Notes: generated from the letters alone by a model not told the origin. A stretch of 64,000 nt of DNA from Peptococcaceae bacterium UBA7702 (GCA_002482535.1 DLGE01000006.1:35865-99864), one strand, 5' to 3'. Counted from the stretch's first letter, positions 27,145 through 36,360 are shown. Numbers and translations are program-made.

Positions 27145-27152
27145 AACCTCAC

Positions 27153-28463
27153 TCACTCCATAGATATCTTTTTTTTCTTAAAATCCCGGGGCGTAATGCC
27201 CTCGGCCTTTTTAAACACACGGGAAAAATAGCTTACATCCTCAAAACCGGACTCATATGCGATTTCGCTGATGGACAGTTCCGGTTTTGCCAGCAATTTT
27301 TTGGCGTACTCCACCCGCACATCCGTGAGATATTCAGTAAGCGTGCGGCCAAAAGTCTCGCTGAAGATATGGCTCAGATAACTGCCGCTCAAATGGACGC
27401 TTTTGCCAATATCGGTGACGGAGATTTTTTCTTTAAAGTGCCTTTTGATGTATTCCGCGGCGGCACGGGCCGCTTGATAATTGTCTTTATTCCGGGATTT
27501 TCGCATTTCTTCGGAATAGACATCGACGATGCTTTTTGTCCAGTAACAGATTTCTTCCGTGGTTTCTTTATGATACAGTTCCTCGTAAAAGCCGCTGTTG
27601 AGTTCCTGAATATCGGCGTCGTTCATCCCTTCGTCAACGGCCACCTGGGACAGAGATACCAGCAATTCTACGATACGTCCCTTGACATCGCAGACGCTTT
27701 TACCATTACGGTTCAATATCTGCACAAGGATCGCGTCGAGATCCTTTTGGGCGCCGGCCTGATCGCCGCTGCGGATTTTCGCAAGCAAAGAACGTTCGGC
27801 GTCTTTCAGATAGCCATGGCGGATGCCGTGATTGCCGAAGGTAAACAGCGTTTCCAGTTTTTTATTGGCCGCCATTTTGTCGGAAAGCACCGCCTGATAC
27901 GCGGTCATGCTCTTCTGTTCTGAAAAGACACCGCCTTCCTCGTTCATAATTTGATTGGCGACGACGAAAAGCAGCTCAGAAACGGCCTGCACTTTATCGC
28001 AGGGGAGATAATTCAGTTCCAGGGTCGCCAGTTTCACCTCGCCGAGATCGACGTTTAAGTCTTTGACCATCATCGTAATCTCGTCAAGGAAATAATCCTC
28101 AATTTCCCACATCAGCACCTGTCCGCAAATGATGGCGCAATTGCGGGAGCCCATTTTGATGGGCACTGCCCAGTTGATCAGCCCGGCATGGCAACGAAAG
28201 ACATACGGTTCCCCGTATTTCGCCGCTTCCCGACCGGCCCGGGCATAGGAACGGCAACATTTACGGTGACCTTCCGGATCGGCCTTGATCAGTTTACAAA
28301 AACGGCCATCGGGGACCTGGTTTTCCGTGGACACGAGAGTCACGCCGTTATCGTCGACAAGCAGCGCTTTGAGACCGCTGAAAACAGAAAAAGAGTGGAG
28401 CGTCTTTTCCAAAAAAGATTTCTCTTCACTGTCGGCCGTATATAACGTTTCTTCAGGTTCCAT
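27153..28463 (-). CDS. PocR-domain / AraC-family regulator of the methyltransferase cluster
   Basis: A 436-aa regulator with the same plan as the one at 4478-5698. The PocR sensory domain is at about 20-190 (with FCKLIKADPEGHRKCC and a Cys/His cluster, CRSYARAG...VFRCHAGL, typical of this domain). A helical linker follows, then a C-terminal AraC helix-turn-helix pair (VTDIGKSVHLSGSYLSHIF; LSISEIAYESGFEDVSYFSRVF). It sits between mtaB and mtaC, so it most likely activates them in response to a methyl donor or corrinoid state. The start after GGGAAGTGG is preferred over one 16 codons earlier. Confidence 0.87.
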   Translation of the reverse strand: MEPEETLYTADSEEKSFLEKTLHSFSVFSGLKALLVDDNGVTLVSTENQVPDGRFCKLIKADPEGHRKCCRSYARAGREAAKYGEPYVFRCHAGLINWAVPIKMGSRNCAIICGQVLMWEIEDYFLDEITMMVKDLNVDLGEVKLATLELNYLPCDKVQAVSELLFVVANQIMNEEGGVFSEQKSMTAYQAVLSDKMAANKKLETLFTFGNHGIRHGYLKDAERSLLAKIRSGDQAGAQKDLDAILVQILNRNGKSVCDVKGRIVELLVSLSQVAVDEGMNDADIQELNSGFYEELYHKETTEEICYWTKSIVDVYSEEMRKSRNKDNYQAARAAAEYIKRHFKEKISVTDIGKSVHLSGSYLSHIFSETFGRTLTEYLTDVRVEYAKKLLAKPELSISEIAYESGFEDVSYFSRVFKKAEGITPRDFKKKKISME

Positions 28464-28547
28464 CTTACCACTTCCCTTTTTTTCGCAAATACAATAGTCA
28501 CCTATGATCATTACCTTGCATTGTTTATATTATACAACATACCCCAT

Positions 28548-28676
28548 AGACTGTCGAGAAAGTCCTAAACACGGTGAACCCTTTGGCCTCCTTCTGTGCC
28601 GTGTACATGATGGTACACAGGACATTTTTGGGCAAAGGGTTCGCCGCGTATCAGGTTTTGTCGACGACCTGACGGA
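28548..28676. repeat. Structured dispersed repeat, copy 1
   Basis: About 125 bp beginning GACTGTCGAGAAAG and ending TTTGTCGACGACCTGA. It aligns end to end with 45008-45133. The ends are imperfect inverted repeats, and inner arms pair (AACCCTTTG with CAAAGGGTT; GTGTAC with GTACAC). It fills the gap between mtaB and the regulator. A further imperfect hairpin (GGAAAGGAAGGAGAA) follows at 28674-28709. Confidence 0.7.
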
Positions 28677-28749
28677 AAGGAAGGAGAATGACTTCTCCTT
28701 TCCTTTTCCGCTTATGGGGAGTGGCGTCGAAAGAGAATATGTTAACGCG

Positions 28750-30129
28750 TTACATATCGTATTGTGCGGGGACAAAAGCTGCCGTGGTGTTGTTTTTGAT
28801 CATTTCGGCAGTGAATTTTTCCTCATCGTCGGGTACCGTGGCCAACTGCTGTTCCATGATGTCAAGGTAGGCGGCGTCGCGGGAGGTAAGGTTGAGTTTC
28901 TTATCCCCGTAGGCTTTCTTGAGGGCTTCGATGGTCACCGCGGCGGCAACCTTGGTTCTCTGGAAATGGCCTTTGGCGGCAACGATCTTCTTGGAAAGTT
29001 CGATTACCACTTTGGGATCGAGGATATAAGCATGAGGATCAAGGGCCACATCGGATTCCACGGAGATCTGTTTGAAGACATCGGCTTTGCCCAGTTTTGT
29101 CGCGGTATTGAACAGTCTCGCATCGTAAATCAACTGTTCCATAGAAACCGTAGGAGCCATGCCACCCAAAAGACGGGTATTTTCCACGCTTTCATTGCTC
29201 CACATATCGCACATGGCGCCAACGATATTGCCCACCGTAGCGCTGTGAGCGCAGGCGGAGGTACGGCCTTCCATGGAGATCGGTGTGCCGGTGATGGCTT
29301 TCAGATAGACGCCTTCATAACCGCAATCCTTGTCGGGGCCAATGGCGCCAGCTTCTATGGCGACCATGGTGCGTACCGCGCACATCACGCGATCAACGGC
29401 GGCAAAGGTGCGGGGAATCAGGTTTCTGTTGCCCAATACCATGGCGGTATTGGCAAACCCGCAGGCCGTATCGCCCGCAGAGATGGAGCCGGTTTCTTTG
29501 GCGATCTTGGTGATTTCTTCCCAGAGAATTCCCATGTCTTTGCAGCCGACAACGCCGAGGGCAAAGAGGATTTTGGGCAGATCGCACATCATCAAAGCAT
29601 CGTCATGAACGTGTTTGCCGCCGATGGATTCGATGGCCAAAAGATCCGCTCCGGCTTTGCCGGCGCCGCGGAAGGTTTTCATCACGTTATCCCAATGCTC
29701 ACCATGGTACATATGTTCCAAACCGCGCCCTTCCCGAATGTCAACGGGGGTAATCCGTACGATGGTCTTTAAACCGCTGTTTTTGGCTTCGTACTCTTTG
29801 GCAATGTCAACGACAACTTTGCTGACATCAATACCCCATTGCGGTTCCCAGGTGCAGGGCGGCAGCAGTTCAATTTCAAAGCAGACGGCAGGGGCTTCCA
29901 GTTCCACGGCTCTTTCGCAAGCACCGGTCATCATTTCCGTGTACTGATTCAGCACTCTCGGCATGGTGTCTTCACTGATGGACATTCTGGGCAGGGTCAT
30001 GTTCAACTCGGGGATCACTTCACCGCCGCCGATCACAAGACCGTTTTTGCAGGTTACAGGATGCTTTGCTTTGCCAAAAATCAGTTCGTCGGCACTCTTA
30101 TACGCTAATTCCGTAAATTCTTTTCTCAT
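28750..30129 (-). CDS. mtaB: Methanol--corrinoid protein methyltransferase
   Basis: A 459-aa TIM-barrel zinc enzyme of the MtaB family. It transfers the methyl group of methanol (or a related methyl donor) to the Co(I) of a corrinoid protein. Probable zinc ligands are the Glu in LAIESIGGKH (about residue 168), the Cys in DTACGFANT (about 222) and the Cys in RTSACAHS (about 292). These correspond to the E-C-C set of the archaeal enzyme. The start after a GAGGAGA site gives normal family length; an upstream ATG at 30234 adds a non-conserved extension. It is the first gene of the mtaB-regulator-mtaC cluster. Confidence 0.92.
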   Translation of the reverse strand: MRKEFTELAYKSADELIFGKAKHPVTCKNGLVIGGGEVIPELNMTLPRMSISEDTMPRVLNQYTEMMTGACERAVELEAPAVCFEIELLPPCTWEPQWGIDVSKVVVDIAKEYEAKNSGLKTIVRITPVDIREGRGLEHMYHGEHWDNVMKTFRGAGKAGADLLAIESIGGKHVHDDALMMCDLPKILFALGVVGCKDMGILWEEITKIAKETGSISAGDTACGFANTAMVLGNRNLIPRTFAAVDRVMCAVRTMVAIEAGAIGPDKDCGYEGVYLKAITGTPISMEGRTSACAHSATVGNIVGAMCDMWSNESVENTRLLGGMAPTVSMEQLIYDARLFNTATKLGKADVFKQISVESDVALDPHAYILDPKVVIELSKKIVAAKGHFQRTKVAAAVTIEALKKAYGDKKLNLTSRDAAYLDIMEQQLATVPDDEEKFTAEMIKNNTTAAFVPAQYDM

Positions 30130-30480
30130 TTTTTTAAATCTCCTCTCGAAATAAAAATAATTCTTCAAATAACCTTTTCTTTTGTAAGGAGATATGTTAT
30201 AATGACGTATCTCCTGAAGCCTGGGGGTGCCCATTGCCTCCTTTCAGCGGAACTCTGTAAAATTTTGTAGCAGCAAAATTTTACAGGAAATAGAAGTTTT
30301 TTGCTTGCGGAAAACTTCTATTTTTTATTGCCTTAACCTATTGTCTTTTGTGCCTCAATTATAACAAGATCATTTGTAAAATGCTTGCAAAATCCTTTAA
30401 AAAAAAGGACTATTATGCTAAATTGAATTTTTTGCAGCAGAATAGTCCAAAAAAGTAAATATTTTTAATGAATTATTTTA
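30130..30480 (-). promoter_or_regulatory. Leader of mtaB with perfect hairpins
   Basis: No gene is convincing here. On the minus strand a TATAAT-like -10 element (30358-30363) lacks a recognisable -35, as expected for an activator-dependent promoter. The implied ~230-nt leader holds two perfect hairpins (11-bp stem at 30290-30321; 13-bp stem CTGTAAAATTTTG at 30255-30286). A third pairing, GGAGATA/TATCTCC (30188-30214), and an isolated AAAGGAGG-ATG at 30234 follow. A GGACTATT/AATAGTCC dyad lies upstream (30407-30448). Confidence 0.45.
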
Positions 30481-30482
30481 TG

Positions 30483-30522
30483 AAAAATCCCGCGAAGCGC
30501 AAGATATTCTTCGCGGGATCAT
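30483..30522 (-). terminator. Terminator of the adenosyltransferase gene
   Basis: A perfect 11-bp GC-rich stem (ATCCCGCGAAG) with an 11-base loop is followed by five T residues on the minus strand. Confidence 0.85.
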
Positions 30523-30539
30523 TGATCAAAAGGACTGTT

Positions 30540-31067
30540 TCAGTTTTCAATACCCTTCCGGGAAGGGACACCTTCATCATAAGGGTGCTTGATTTTCCTC
30601 ACTTCGGAAACGTAATCGGCCAAAGCCACCAGTTCCGGTTCGGGCATGCGGCCGGTTAAAACCACTTCCAATTCCACCGGTTTGTTTTTTAGAAAGGAAA
30701 GAACAACGGCGCGGTCGATCATATCGTTGTTATAAGCGGACATCACCTCATCGAAAATGATCATGCGGCAGTTTTCCGCCTTTGCTTTGGCAATGGCATT
30801 TTGAAATTGCTGGGTATACGCTTTTCTGGCCTCGTCTTTCCCGCCTTCGCTTAAAGTCCAGGAAAAACCGAAGCTCTTTTCCGCGGGAACCACATAAACG
30901 CCTTCTATCTGCTCCAGCACATTGCGCTCTGAAGAATGGTTCCCCTTCATCAACTGGGTAAAAACGACCTTTTGGCCGCTGCCCACACAGCGTACCGCCA
31001 AACCGATGGCCGCGGTAGTTTTGCCTTTGCCGTCGCCGGTATAAATATGAATCAAACCTGTTTCCAT
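30540..31067 (-). CDS. cobO: Corrinoid adenosyltransferase, BtuR/CobO type
   Basis: A 175-aa P-loop enzyme that adenosylates cob(I)yrinate/cobinamide/cobalamin with ATP. The unusual P-loop GDGKGKTT (11-18), the IIFDEVMSAY Walker-B region and the VLTGRMP stretch identify the CobA/CobO/BtuR family. It sits just upstream of the corrinoid methyltransferase cluster but in its own unit with its own terminator. It would supply or recycle corrinoid cofactor. Symbols btuR, cobA and cobO are all used for this family. Confidence 0.92.
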   Translation of the reverse strand: METGLIHIYTGDGKGKTTAAIGLAVRCVGSGQKVVFTQLMKGNHSSERNVLEQIEGVYVVPAEKSFGFSWTLSEGGKDEARKAYTQQFQNAIAKAKAENCRMIIFDEVMSAYNNDMIDRAVVLSFLKNKPVELEVVLTGRMPEPELVALADYVSEVRKIKHPYDEGVPSRKGIEN

Positions 31068-31191
31068 GATTTTGCCTCCGCATCAGCATCTTTCGACATC
31101 TTAATCTAATTATATTCTTTCCGCCGCGGTCAAATCCTGCCATGGCGGGGAAAAAACAGAATTTTAAAACATCGCGCAAATTTCCGCTTCC

Positions 31192-33747
31192 TCAAAACCT
31201 TTTACTGTAAAGAATGCGCACGGAATTGATGATGCAGATCATCGCCACGCCGGTATCGGCAAAAATGGCCAGCCACATATTGGCGAATCCCAGGAGGCCG
31301 AGGATCATCACAAGACCTTTGACGGCCAAAGCGAAGACGACGTTTTGCAAGGCCACGCGCCCTACTTTTCTGGCTATTTTCAGGGCCAGGGGTACGGCCT
31401 TCATTTCCGAAGTCATAAAAACCACATCAGCGGCTTCGATGGCCGCGTCGGCGCCGCTGCCCATGGCGGCGCCCACATCGGCGCCGGCCAGCACAGGCGC
31501 GTCGTTGATGCCGTCGCCCACGAACATCACCGCACCGTGATTTCCCCGAATCTGCTGCAAAATCGTGAGTTTATCCTGGGGCATCAGTTTGGCGTGAACC
31601 TCATCCATACCGGTTTCAGCGGCAATGGCCGCCGCCGCTTTTTGGCGGTCTCCCGTCAGCATCGCCGTGGTGAGACCCAGGGCGGCGATATCCGCCACCG
31701 CTTCCTTGGCGTCACTTTTCAAGGTATCGGCGATGAGGAGGCGGCCGGCAAATTTGCCATCGATGGCCACCAGCACTTCAGTACCGTAAAAATCCCTTTG
31801 GAGATCCGGGATAGACAACCCGGTTTCCTCTAAGAACTGCCTGTTACCGCAGAGAACTTCCGTCTCTTCCCAGGTTGCCACAAGTCCCCTGCCAGCGACT
31901 TCACGAACGGTTTGGGGCCGTTTCAACGATAGTGATTTGGCCTTTGCCGCTGCAACAATCGACGCACCGATGGGATGGGTGGAAGAAAGCTCCGCCGAAG
32001 CCGCAGCAGCCAGCAAATCATCGGCGGGAGAACCCTCGGCGGGAACGATTTCCGTCACCTCAAAGTTTCCCTTGGTCACCGTCCCTGTCTTATCCATCAC
32101 CACCGCTTTCGCGTCTTTCAAAGCCTCCAGAGCGACGCCACCTTTGAAAAGAATGCCGTTTCTGGAACCAAAGCCGATGCCGGCAAAATAGGCCAAAGGT
32201 ACGCTCAAAACAAGGGCACAGGGACAACTGATCACCAGGAAGGTCAAAGCCGTATAAATCCAGTGATACCAATCCCCGGTGAAAAGGGAGGGCACCACCG
32301 CCGTGGCCACCGCCAAAATCACCACAAAGGGGGTGTATACCCTGGCAAAGCGGGTAATAAAGCGGTCGATCTTCGGTTTGCTGGCCGCGGCCCGCTCTAC
32401 GGAATCCAAGATCCGCGTCACCATCGATTCGCTTAAAACCTTTTCCACCCTTATTTTCAGCTGCTCAGACGTATTGATGCAGCCGGAAACCACCTCACTG
32501 CCAAAAACCGCCTTCACCGGTACGGGTTCGCCGGTGACCGGCGACGTATCAATGCGGCTTTCCCCATCCACGACGACGCCGTCAAGGGGGATGCGGTCGC
32601 CGGGACGCACCAGGACAATATCGCCGACCACGGCATCCTCCGCGGGAATCACCGTGACCTCCTCGGCGATGAGTAGGTTCACCGTTTCCGGCCTGAGATC
32701 CACGGCTTCCATAATCTGGTTTCTGCTCTTTGCCACGGCCCGCTCTTCAAAAATCTCTCCCACAAAGAAGAACATCATCACCGCCACAGCCTCGGTATAC
32801 TCACCGACGGCAAAAGCGCCCAGGGAAGCGATACTCATCAGAAAGTTCTCGTCAAAGACGCGGCCTTTGAAGATATTCTTAACGGCAGTCCATAAAACAT
32901 TGCGGCCCAATACGAGATAAGACGCGATGTATAGCCCGAGGGAAATCAGGGGTTTACCGGAAATCAACAAGGCGGCCAGGAAAAGGACGACGCCGACACC
33001 GAGGAGCAACAGATCGAGATTGCCTTCTTTGGCGAAAAACGGTTTCTTTTTTACTTCCCTTTTCAGACCCTGCTCTTTTTCGGTCAGAGTTATGCCGGGG
33101 TCCGTTTCCCAGCATATTTTTTCTATTTGCGGTTGCAGCCGCGCCGGCGACGACGCCGTGAAACGCAGCTGTTTTGTGGGAAAATGCAATGTTGCCCAGG
33201 TAACGCCGAGAAGCCCTCGCACCGCCGCTTCTATGGTTTCAGCATCTTCGACGCGCTTCAGATTCTCCACCTGAAAAACAGCGGTTTTGGTGGCGCCGAT
33301 CGTTTTCTTTCTGGGTATGACCCGCACATCGGATTCGATGGAACTGACGATTTCCTGAAGCCGCGGCAACAGTTCCTCCTGCCCGTCGGCGGCAAGCCGC
33401 AGCTGTTTTGTGGCAAAGGTGATGGAAGCGTATGCCACGCCGGGGAGATCTTTGATTTTCCGCTCCATCTTCGCCGCGCAGTTGGCACAACCCAAATTTT
33501 CTAACGTATATACCGCTTTTTCCACACCTTCGTCGGGCATGGAACAAGTGCAAAAGGCCAGGCTTTCGCCGCAAACGTCACAATAATCGGCGTGACGGTT
33601 GCAGGTGGGGCAGTGGCAATCAGGGCCGTGAACCGGCTGGGGCGGTCTTTTCCGGGGAGTAGGGCTGTGATCAGCACCGGATACTTCCTTTTCGCCACTG
33701 CCACAGCAGCCCTCGGAATGATGACAAGAATGATGATGATGTTCCAT
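31192..33747 (-). CDS. cadA: Heavy-metal P1B-type ATPase (Cd/Zn/Pb exporter)
   Basis: An 851-aa pump. The first ~75 residues are rich in His and Cys (EHHHHSCHHSEGCC; HCPTCN; CDVCG), a metal-binding tail. A first HMA domain carries GCANCA. A second HMA-like domain lacks the Cys pair. Membrane part with the SCPCAL motif (near 507), phosphorylated DKTGT (near 551), STHPIG and GDGINDAPVLA motifs. CPC with these helices points to Zn/Cd/Pb export. It lies 11 bp behind an ArsR-family repressor, so metal ions probably induce both. Substrate class is inferred. Confidence 0.92.
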   Translation of the reverse strand: MEHHHHSCHHSEGCCGSGEKEVSGADHSPTPRKRPPQPVHGPDCHCPTCNRHADYCDVCGESLAFCTCSMPDEGVEKAVYTLENLGCANCAAKMERKIKDLPGVAYASITFATKQLRLAADGQEELLPRLQEIVSSIESDVRVIPRKKTIGATKTAVFQVENLKRVEDAETIEAAVRGLLGVTWATLHFPTKQLRFTASSPARLQPQIEKICWETDPGITLTEKEQGLKREVKKKPFFAKEGNLDLLLLGVGVVLFLAALLISGKPLISLGLYIASYLVLGRNVLWTAVKNIFKGRVFDENFLMSIASLGAFAVGEYTEAVAVMMFFFVGEIFEERAVAKSRNQIMEAVDLRPETVNLLIAEEVTVIPAEDAVVGDIVLVRPGDRIPLDGVVVDGESRIDTSPVTGEPVPVKAVFGSEVVSGCINTSEQLKIRVEKVLSESMVTRILDSVERAAASKPKIDRFITRFARVYTPFVVILAVATAVVPSLFTGDWYHWIYTALTFLVISCPCALVLSVPLAYFAGIGFGSRNGILFKGGVALEALKDAKAVVMDKTGTVTKGNFEVTEIVPAEGSPADDLLAAAASAELSSTHPIGASIVAAAKAKSLSLKRPQTVREVAGRGLVATWEETEVLCGNRQFLEETGLSIPDLQRDFYGTEVLVAIDGKFAGRLLIADTLKSDAKEAVADIAALGLTTAMLTGDRQKAAAAIAAETGMDEVHAKLMPQDKLTILQQIRGNHGAVMFVGDGINDAPVLAGADVGAAMGSGADAAIEAADVVFMTSEMKAVPLALKIARKVGRVALQNVVFALAVKGLVMILGLLGFANMWLAIFADTGVAMICIINSVRILYSKRF

Positions 33748-33758
33748 GCAATTTTCCC

Positions 33759-34124
33759 CTATTCTTTGATATGTTCATATCCCTGGCTTAAAATGGATTC
33801 AATATGTGCGTCAGCCAGGGAATAAAAAATCGTTTTGCCTTCTCTTTGCGTTGAAACCAATTTCATCTGCTTTAAAAAGCGCAATTGGTGGGAAATGGCA
33901 GATTGGGTCATCCCCAGAGTATCGGCGATATGCCCCACGCACATTTCGGAACAAAGCAGCAGGTAGAGTATTTTTACCCGGGTAGAGTCGCCGAATACCT
34001 TAAAAAAATCGGCAAGATCGTAAAGGTCTTCTTCCGGCGGCATACCGCCCAAGAGTTCTTTGGCGAGATTTTCATGGTCTGCTACAACCTCACAACATGA
34101 TTTATCATGATCCGATGCATTCAT
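33759..34124 (-). CDS. ArsR/SmtB-family metal-sensing repressor
   Basis: A 121-aa winged-helix repressor. The N-terminus has DHDKSCCE, candidate metal ligands as in CadC. The DNA-binding core is RVKILYLLLCSEMCVGHIADTLGMTQSAISHQLRFL, with the ELCV-like SEMCV site. The C-terminal helix has DAHIESILSQGYEH, resembling the alpha-5 metal site of SmtB. Hence it is both CadC- and SmtB-like. The start follows GGGAGG; an earlier in-frame ATG is less well placed. It heads the P-type ATPase operon behind a promoter and a perfect palindromic operator. Confidence 0.9.
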   Translation of the reverse strand: MNASDHDKSCCEVVADHENLAKELLGGMPPEEDLYDLADFFKVFGDSTRVKILYLLLCSEMCVGHIADTLGMTQSAISHQLRFLKQMKLVSTQREGKTIFYSLADAHIESILSQGYEHIKE

Positions 34125-34224
34125 TTCATACCTCCCAACGGACGATTTCAAATAAGTATTTGAGTAACGGCGGACGAGCCCGTTTTATGCCTTCCGGTAA
34201 ATTCGGTTTTCCTTGGAACGTCCA

Positions 34225-34250
34225 AACATATGAGCATCTGCTCATATGTT
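34225..34250. promoter_or_regulatory. ArsR/SmtB operator palindrome
   Basis: A perfect 12-2-12 palindrome (AACATATGAGCA-TC-TGCTCATATGTT) with the TGA-x-CA...TG-x-TCA core of SmtB/CadC operators. It lies right after the -10 box, overlapping the expected start of transcription. Confidence 0.88.
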
Positions 34251-34251
34251 C

Positions 34252-34279
34252 ATTATATCACGGGCATTCCTCTTGTCAA
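34252..34279 (-). promoter_or_regulatory. Sigma-A promoter of the arsR-ATPase operon
   Basis: On the minus strand TTGACA, 16 bp and TATAAT, immediately upstream of the operator. Both hexamers are consensus. Confidence 0.88.
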
Positions 34280-34370
34280 GATATTTTTTACCTTTTTCTT
34301 TGAGTCAATTGGCATTATTTGCATTATATGAGAAGAACGTGAATCCGTTGAAAAGAGTTCTTCAACAGAG

Positions 34371-34412
34371 AAAGAAGAGGACGTCCTCAAAAGGACGTCC
34401 TCTTCTTTGTTC
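34371..34412. terminator. Terminator after htpG
   Basis: A perfect 16-bp stem (AAAGAAGAGGACGTCC) with a 6-base loop lies 40 bp past the htpG stop, with T-rich tail on the plus side. Confidence 0.75.
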
Positions 34413-34453
34413 CGTATATTGTCGCAGCTACTTGCCAATTCCTCCAAAACCTC

Positions 34454-36337
34454 TTAGGCCATGAGTTTGCAGATCAGATCCGTCAACTCCACGGGATTGT
34501 CCACGCTCATGCCGCCAATGAGACGGGCCTGGGCATAAAGGATTTTGGCGTACTCCGCCACCTGTTCCTGGTCGGTGGCGTAGAGTTGTTTGAGCTTCCC
34601 GGCCACGGGATGGGCGGTGTTGATATCGAGAAACACGTCGGCTTTGACGCCGCTGTCCGTGGGCATGCTCTTTAAGACCCGCTCCATTTCCAAAGAGATC
34701 TTCCCTTCGGAAGTGAGACAGACAGCATGTTTTTGCAGCTTATTGGTGAAGCGCACACCCTTTACCGCGTCGCCGATGGCCTCATGCATAAAATCAAGGA
34801 GTTCTTTGGCGGCTTCGTTTTCGTTCTTGAGCGCTTCCTTTTGCTCCTCGCTGTCGAGACCCGTATCGTCGGCGGCGACGTTCACAAAGCCCTTGCCATC
34901 GTATTCCAAAAGGATCTGCAAGACAAATTCATCAATGTTATCGGTGAGGTAGAGAATTTCGTATCCTTTGGCTTTGGCCGCGTCGGTTTGGGGCAGCAAA
35001 TCAATTTTATCCACAGAAGAGCCGCAGGCGTAGTAGATCTTTTCCTGCCCTTCTTTCATGCGCTCGCGATATTCCTTAATGGTCACCGCTTTCTTTTCCG
35101 TGGAGGAATAGAAGAGCAGCAGATCTTTGAGCTCTTCCTTATGGACGCCGAACTCGTCGTAGACGCCGAATTTCAGCTGTACGCCGAAGATCTGAAAGAA
35201 CTTTTCATAATTTTCCCGATCATTTTTCAGCATCGCCTTCAGCTCATTGGTGATCTTCTTGTCAAGGGCTTTGGCAATGGCCTTGAGCTGATGATCGTGC
35301 TGCAACATTTCTCTGGAAATATTTAGGGAAAGATCGGCGCTGTCCACCAATCCCCGTACGAAACTGTAATAATCGGGAAGCAGATCGGCACATTTTTCCA
35401 TGATCAGTACGCCGCTGGCGTAAAGTTGAAGACCCTTTTCGTAATCCTTCGTATAGAAGTCATAGGGGGCCCGGCCGGGGATATAGAGCAGAGCGTCATA
35501 GGTAAGAAGACCCTCGGTTTTACTGTGGATGATCTTCAGCGGCTCCGTGTAATCGTAAAACTTTTCCTGATAGAACTGCTGGTATTCCTCTTTTGTAAGC
35601 TCACTTTTGTTTTTACGCCAAAGGGGAATCATGCTGTTTAGCGTTTTGGTTTCAATTACGGTTTCCGTTTCCCCGTTTTCAGCGCCCTCAAGCGGTCGCT
35701 CCCTGGTCACATCCATGCGAATGGGATAACGGATATAGTCGGAATATTTTTTCACGAGGTTTTCAATGTGGAAGGAATCCAGAAATTCGCTGTATTTTTC
35801 TTCCTCGGTGTCTTCCTTTATATATAAGGTAATCACCGTGCCGGTTTCCCCTTTGTCACAAGGTTCGACGGTATAACCGTCGGCGCCCTGGGATTCCCAA
35901 CGATAGGCCGTATCCTCACCGTAAGCTTTCGTTTCCACGGTAACCCGGTCGCTGACCATGAAGGCGGAATAAAAGCCGACGCCGAACTGACCGATGATAT
36001 CGATCTCCGATGCCGCTTCATTTTCTTCCTTAAAGGACATGGAACCGCTTTTTGCGATGACGCCAAGGTTGTTTTCCAGCTCGTCCCCGCTCATGCCGCA
36101 GCCGTTGTCCGTCACGGTCAGAACACGATTTTCCTGATCAAGATGGATCTTGATCTCAAAATCGTCTTTGCCCAAGCCCACCTTGGAATCGGTTAGGGAG
36201 CGGAAATAGAGCTTATCAATGGCGTCGGAGGCATTGGAAATCAACTCTCTCAAAAAGATCTCCTTATGGGTGTAGATGGAGTTGATCATCAAATTCAGCA
36301 ATTTTTTCGATTCTGCTTTGAATTGTTTCTTACTCAA
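34454..36337 (-). CDS. htpG: Chaperone HtpG (bacterial Hsp90)
   Basis: A 627-aa ATP-dependent chaperone. The N-terminal GHKL ATPase shows LISNASDAIDKL, TVTDNGCGM and IGQFGVGFYSAF. The middle domain has MIPLWRKNKSEL and NISREMLQ. The C-terminal dimerisation part is complete. The longest frame starts at an ATG (36367) that falls inside the CIRCE operator, near the expected transcription start and without a Shine-Dalgarno. A TTG at 36337 preceded by AAGGTGA is therefore taken as the start. CIRCE indicates HrcA control, i.e. class I heat-shock regulation. Confidence 0.93.
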   Translation of the reverse strand: MSKKQFKAESKKLLNLMINSIYTHKEIFLRELISNASDAIDKLYFRSLTDSKVGLGKDDFEIKIHLDQENRVLTVTDNGCGMSGDELENNLGVIAKSGSMSFKEENEAASEIDIIGQFGVGFYSAFMVSDRVTVETKAYGEDTAYRWESQGADGYTVEPCDKGETGTVITLYIKEDTEEEKYSEFLDSFHIENLVKKYSDYIRYPIRMDVTRERPLEGAENGETETVIETKTLNSMIPLWRKNKSELTKEEYQQFYQEKFYDYTEPLKIIHSKTEGLLTYDALLYIPGRAPYDFYTKDYEKGLQLYASGVLIMEKCADLLPDYYSFVRGLVDSADLSLNISREMLQHDHQLKAIAKALDKKITNELKAMLKNDRENYEKFFQIFGVQLKFGVYDEFGVHKEELKDLLLFYSSTEKKAVTIKEYRERMKEGQEKIYYACGSSVDKIDLLPQTDAAKAKGYEILYLTDNIDEFVLQILLEYDGKGFVNVAADDTGLDSEEQKEALKNENEAAKELLDFMHEAIGDAVKGVRFTNKLQKHAVCLTSEGKISLEMERVLKSMPTDSGVKADVFLDINTAHPVAGKLKQLYATDQEQVAEYAKILYAQARLIGGMSVDNPVELTDLICKLMA

Positions 36338-36360
36338 AATAATCACCTTATTCTCATGTT

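Noticed and set aside
28504..29772. Open frame of 422 codons opposite mtaB
   Set aside because: Antisense shadow of mtaB that begins inside the dispersed repeat; no ribosome-binding site.
30181..30300. Cobalamin riboswitch before mtaB
   Set aside because: No B12-box-like conserved core or expected junctions could be found on either strand.
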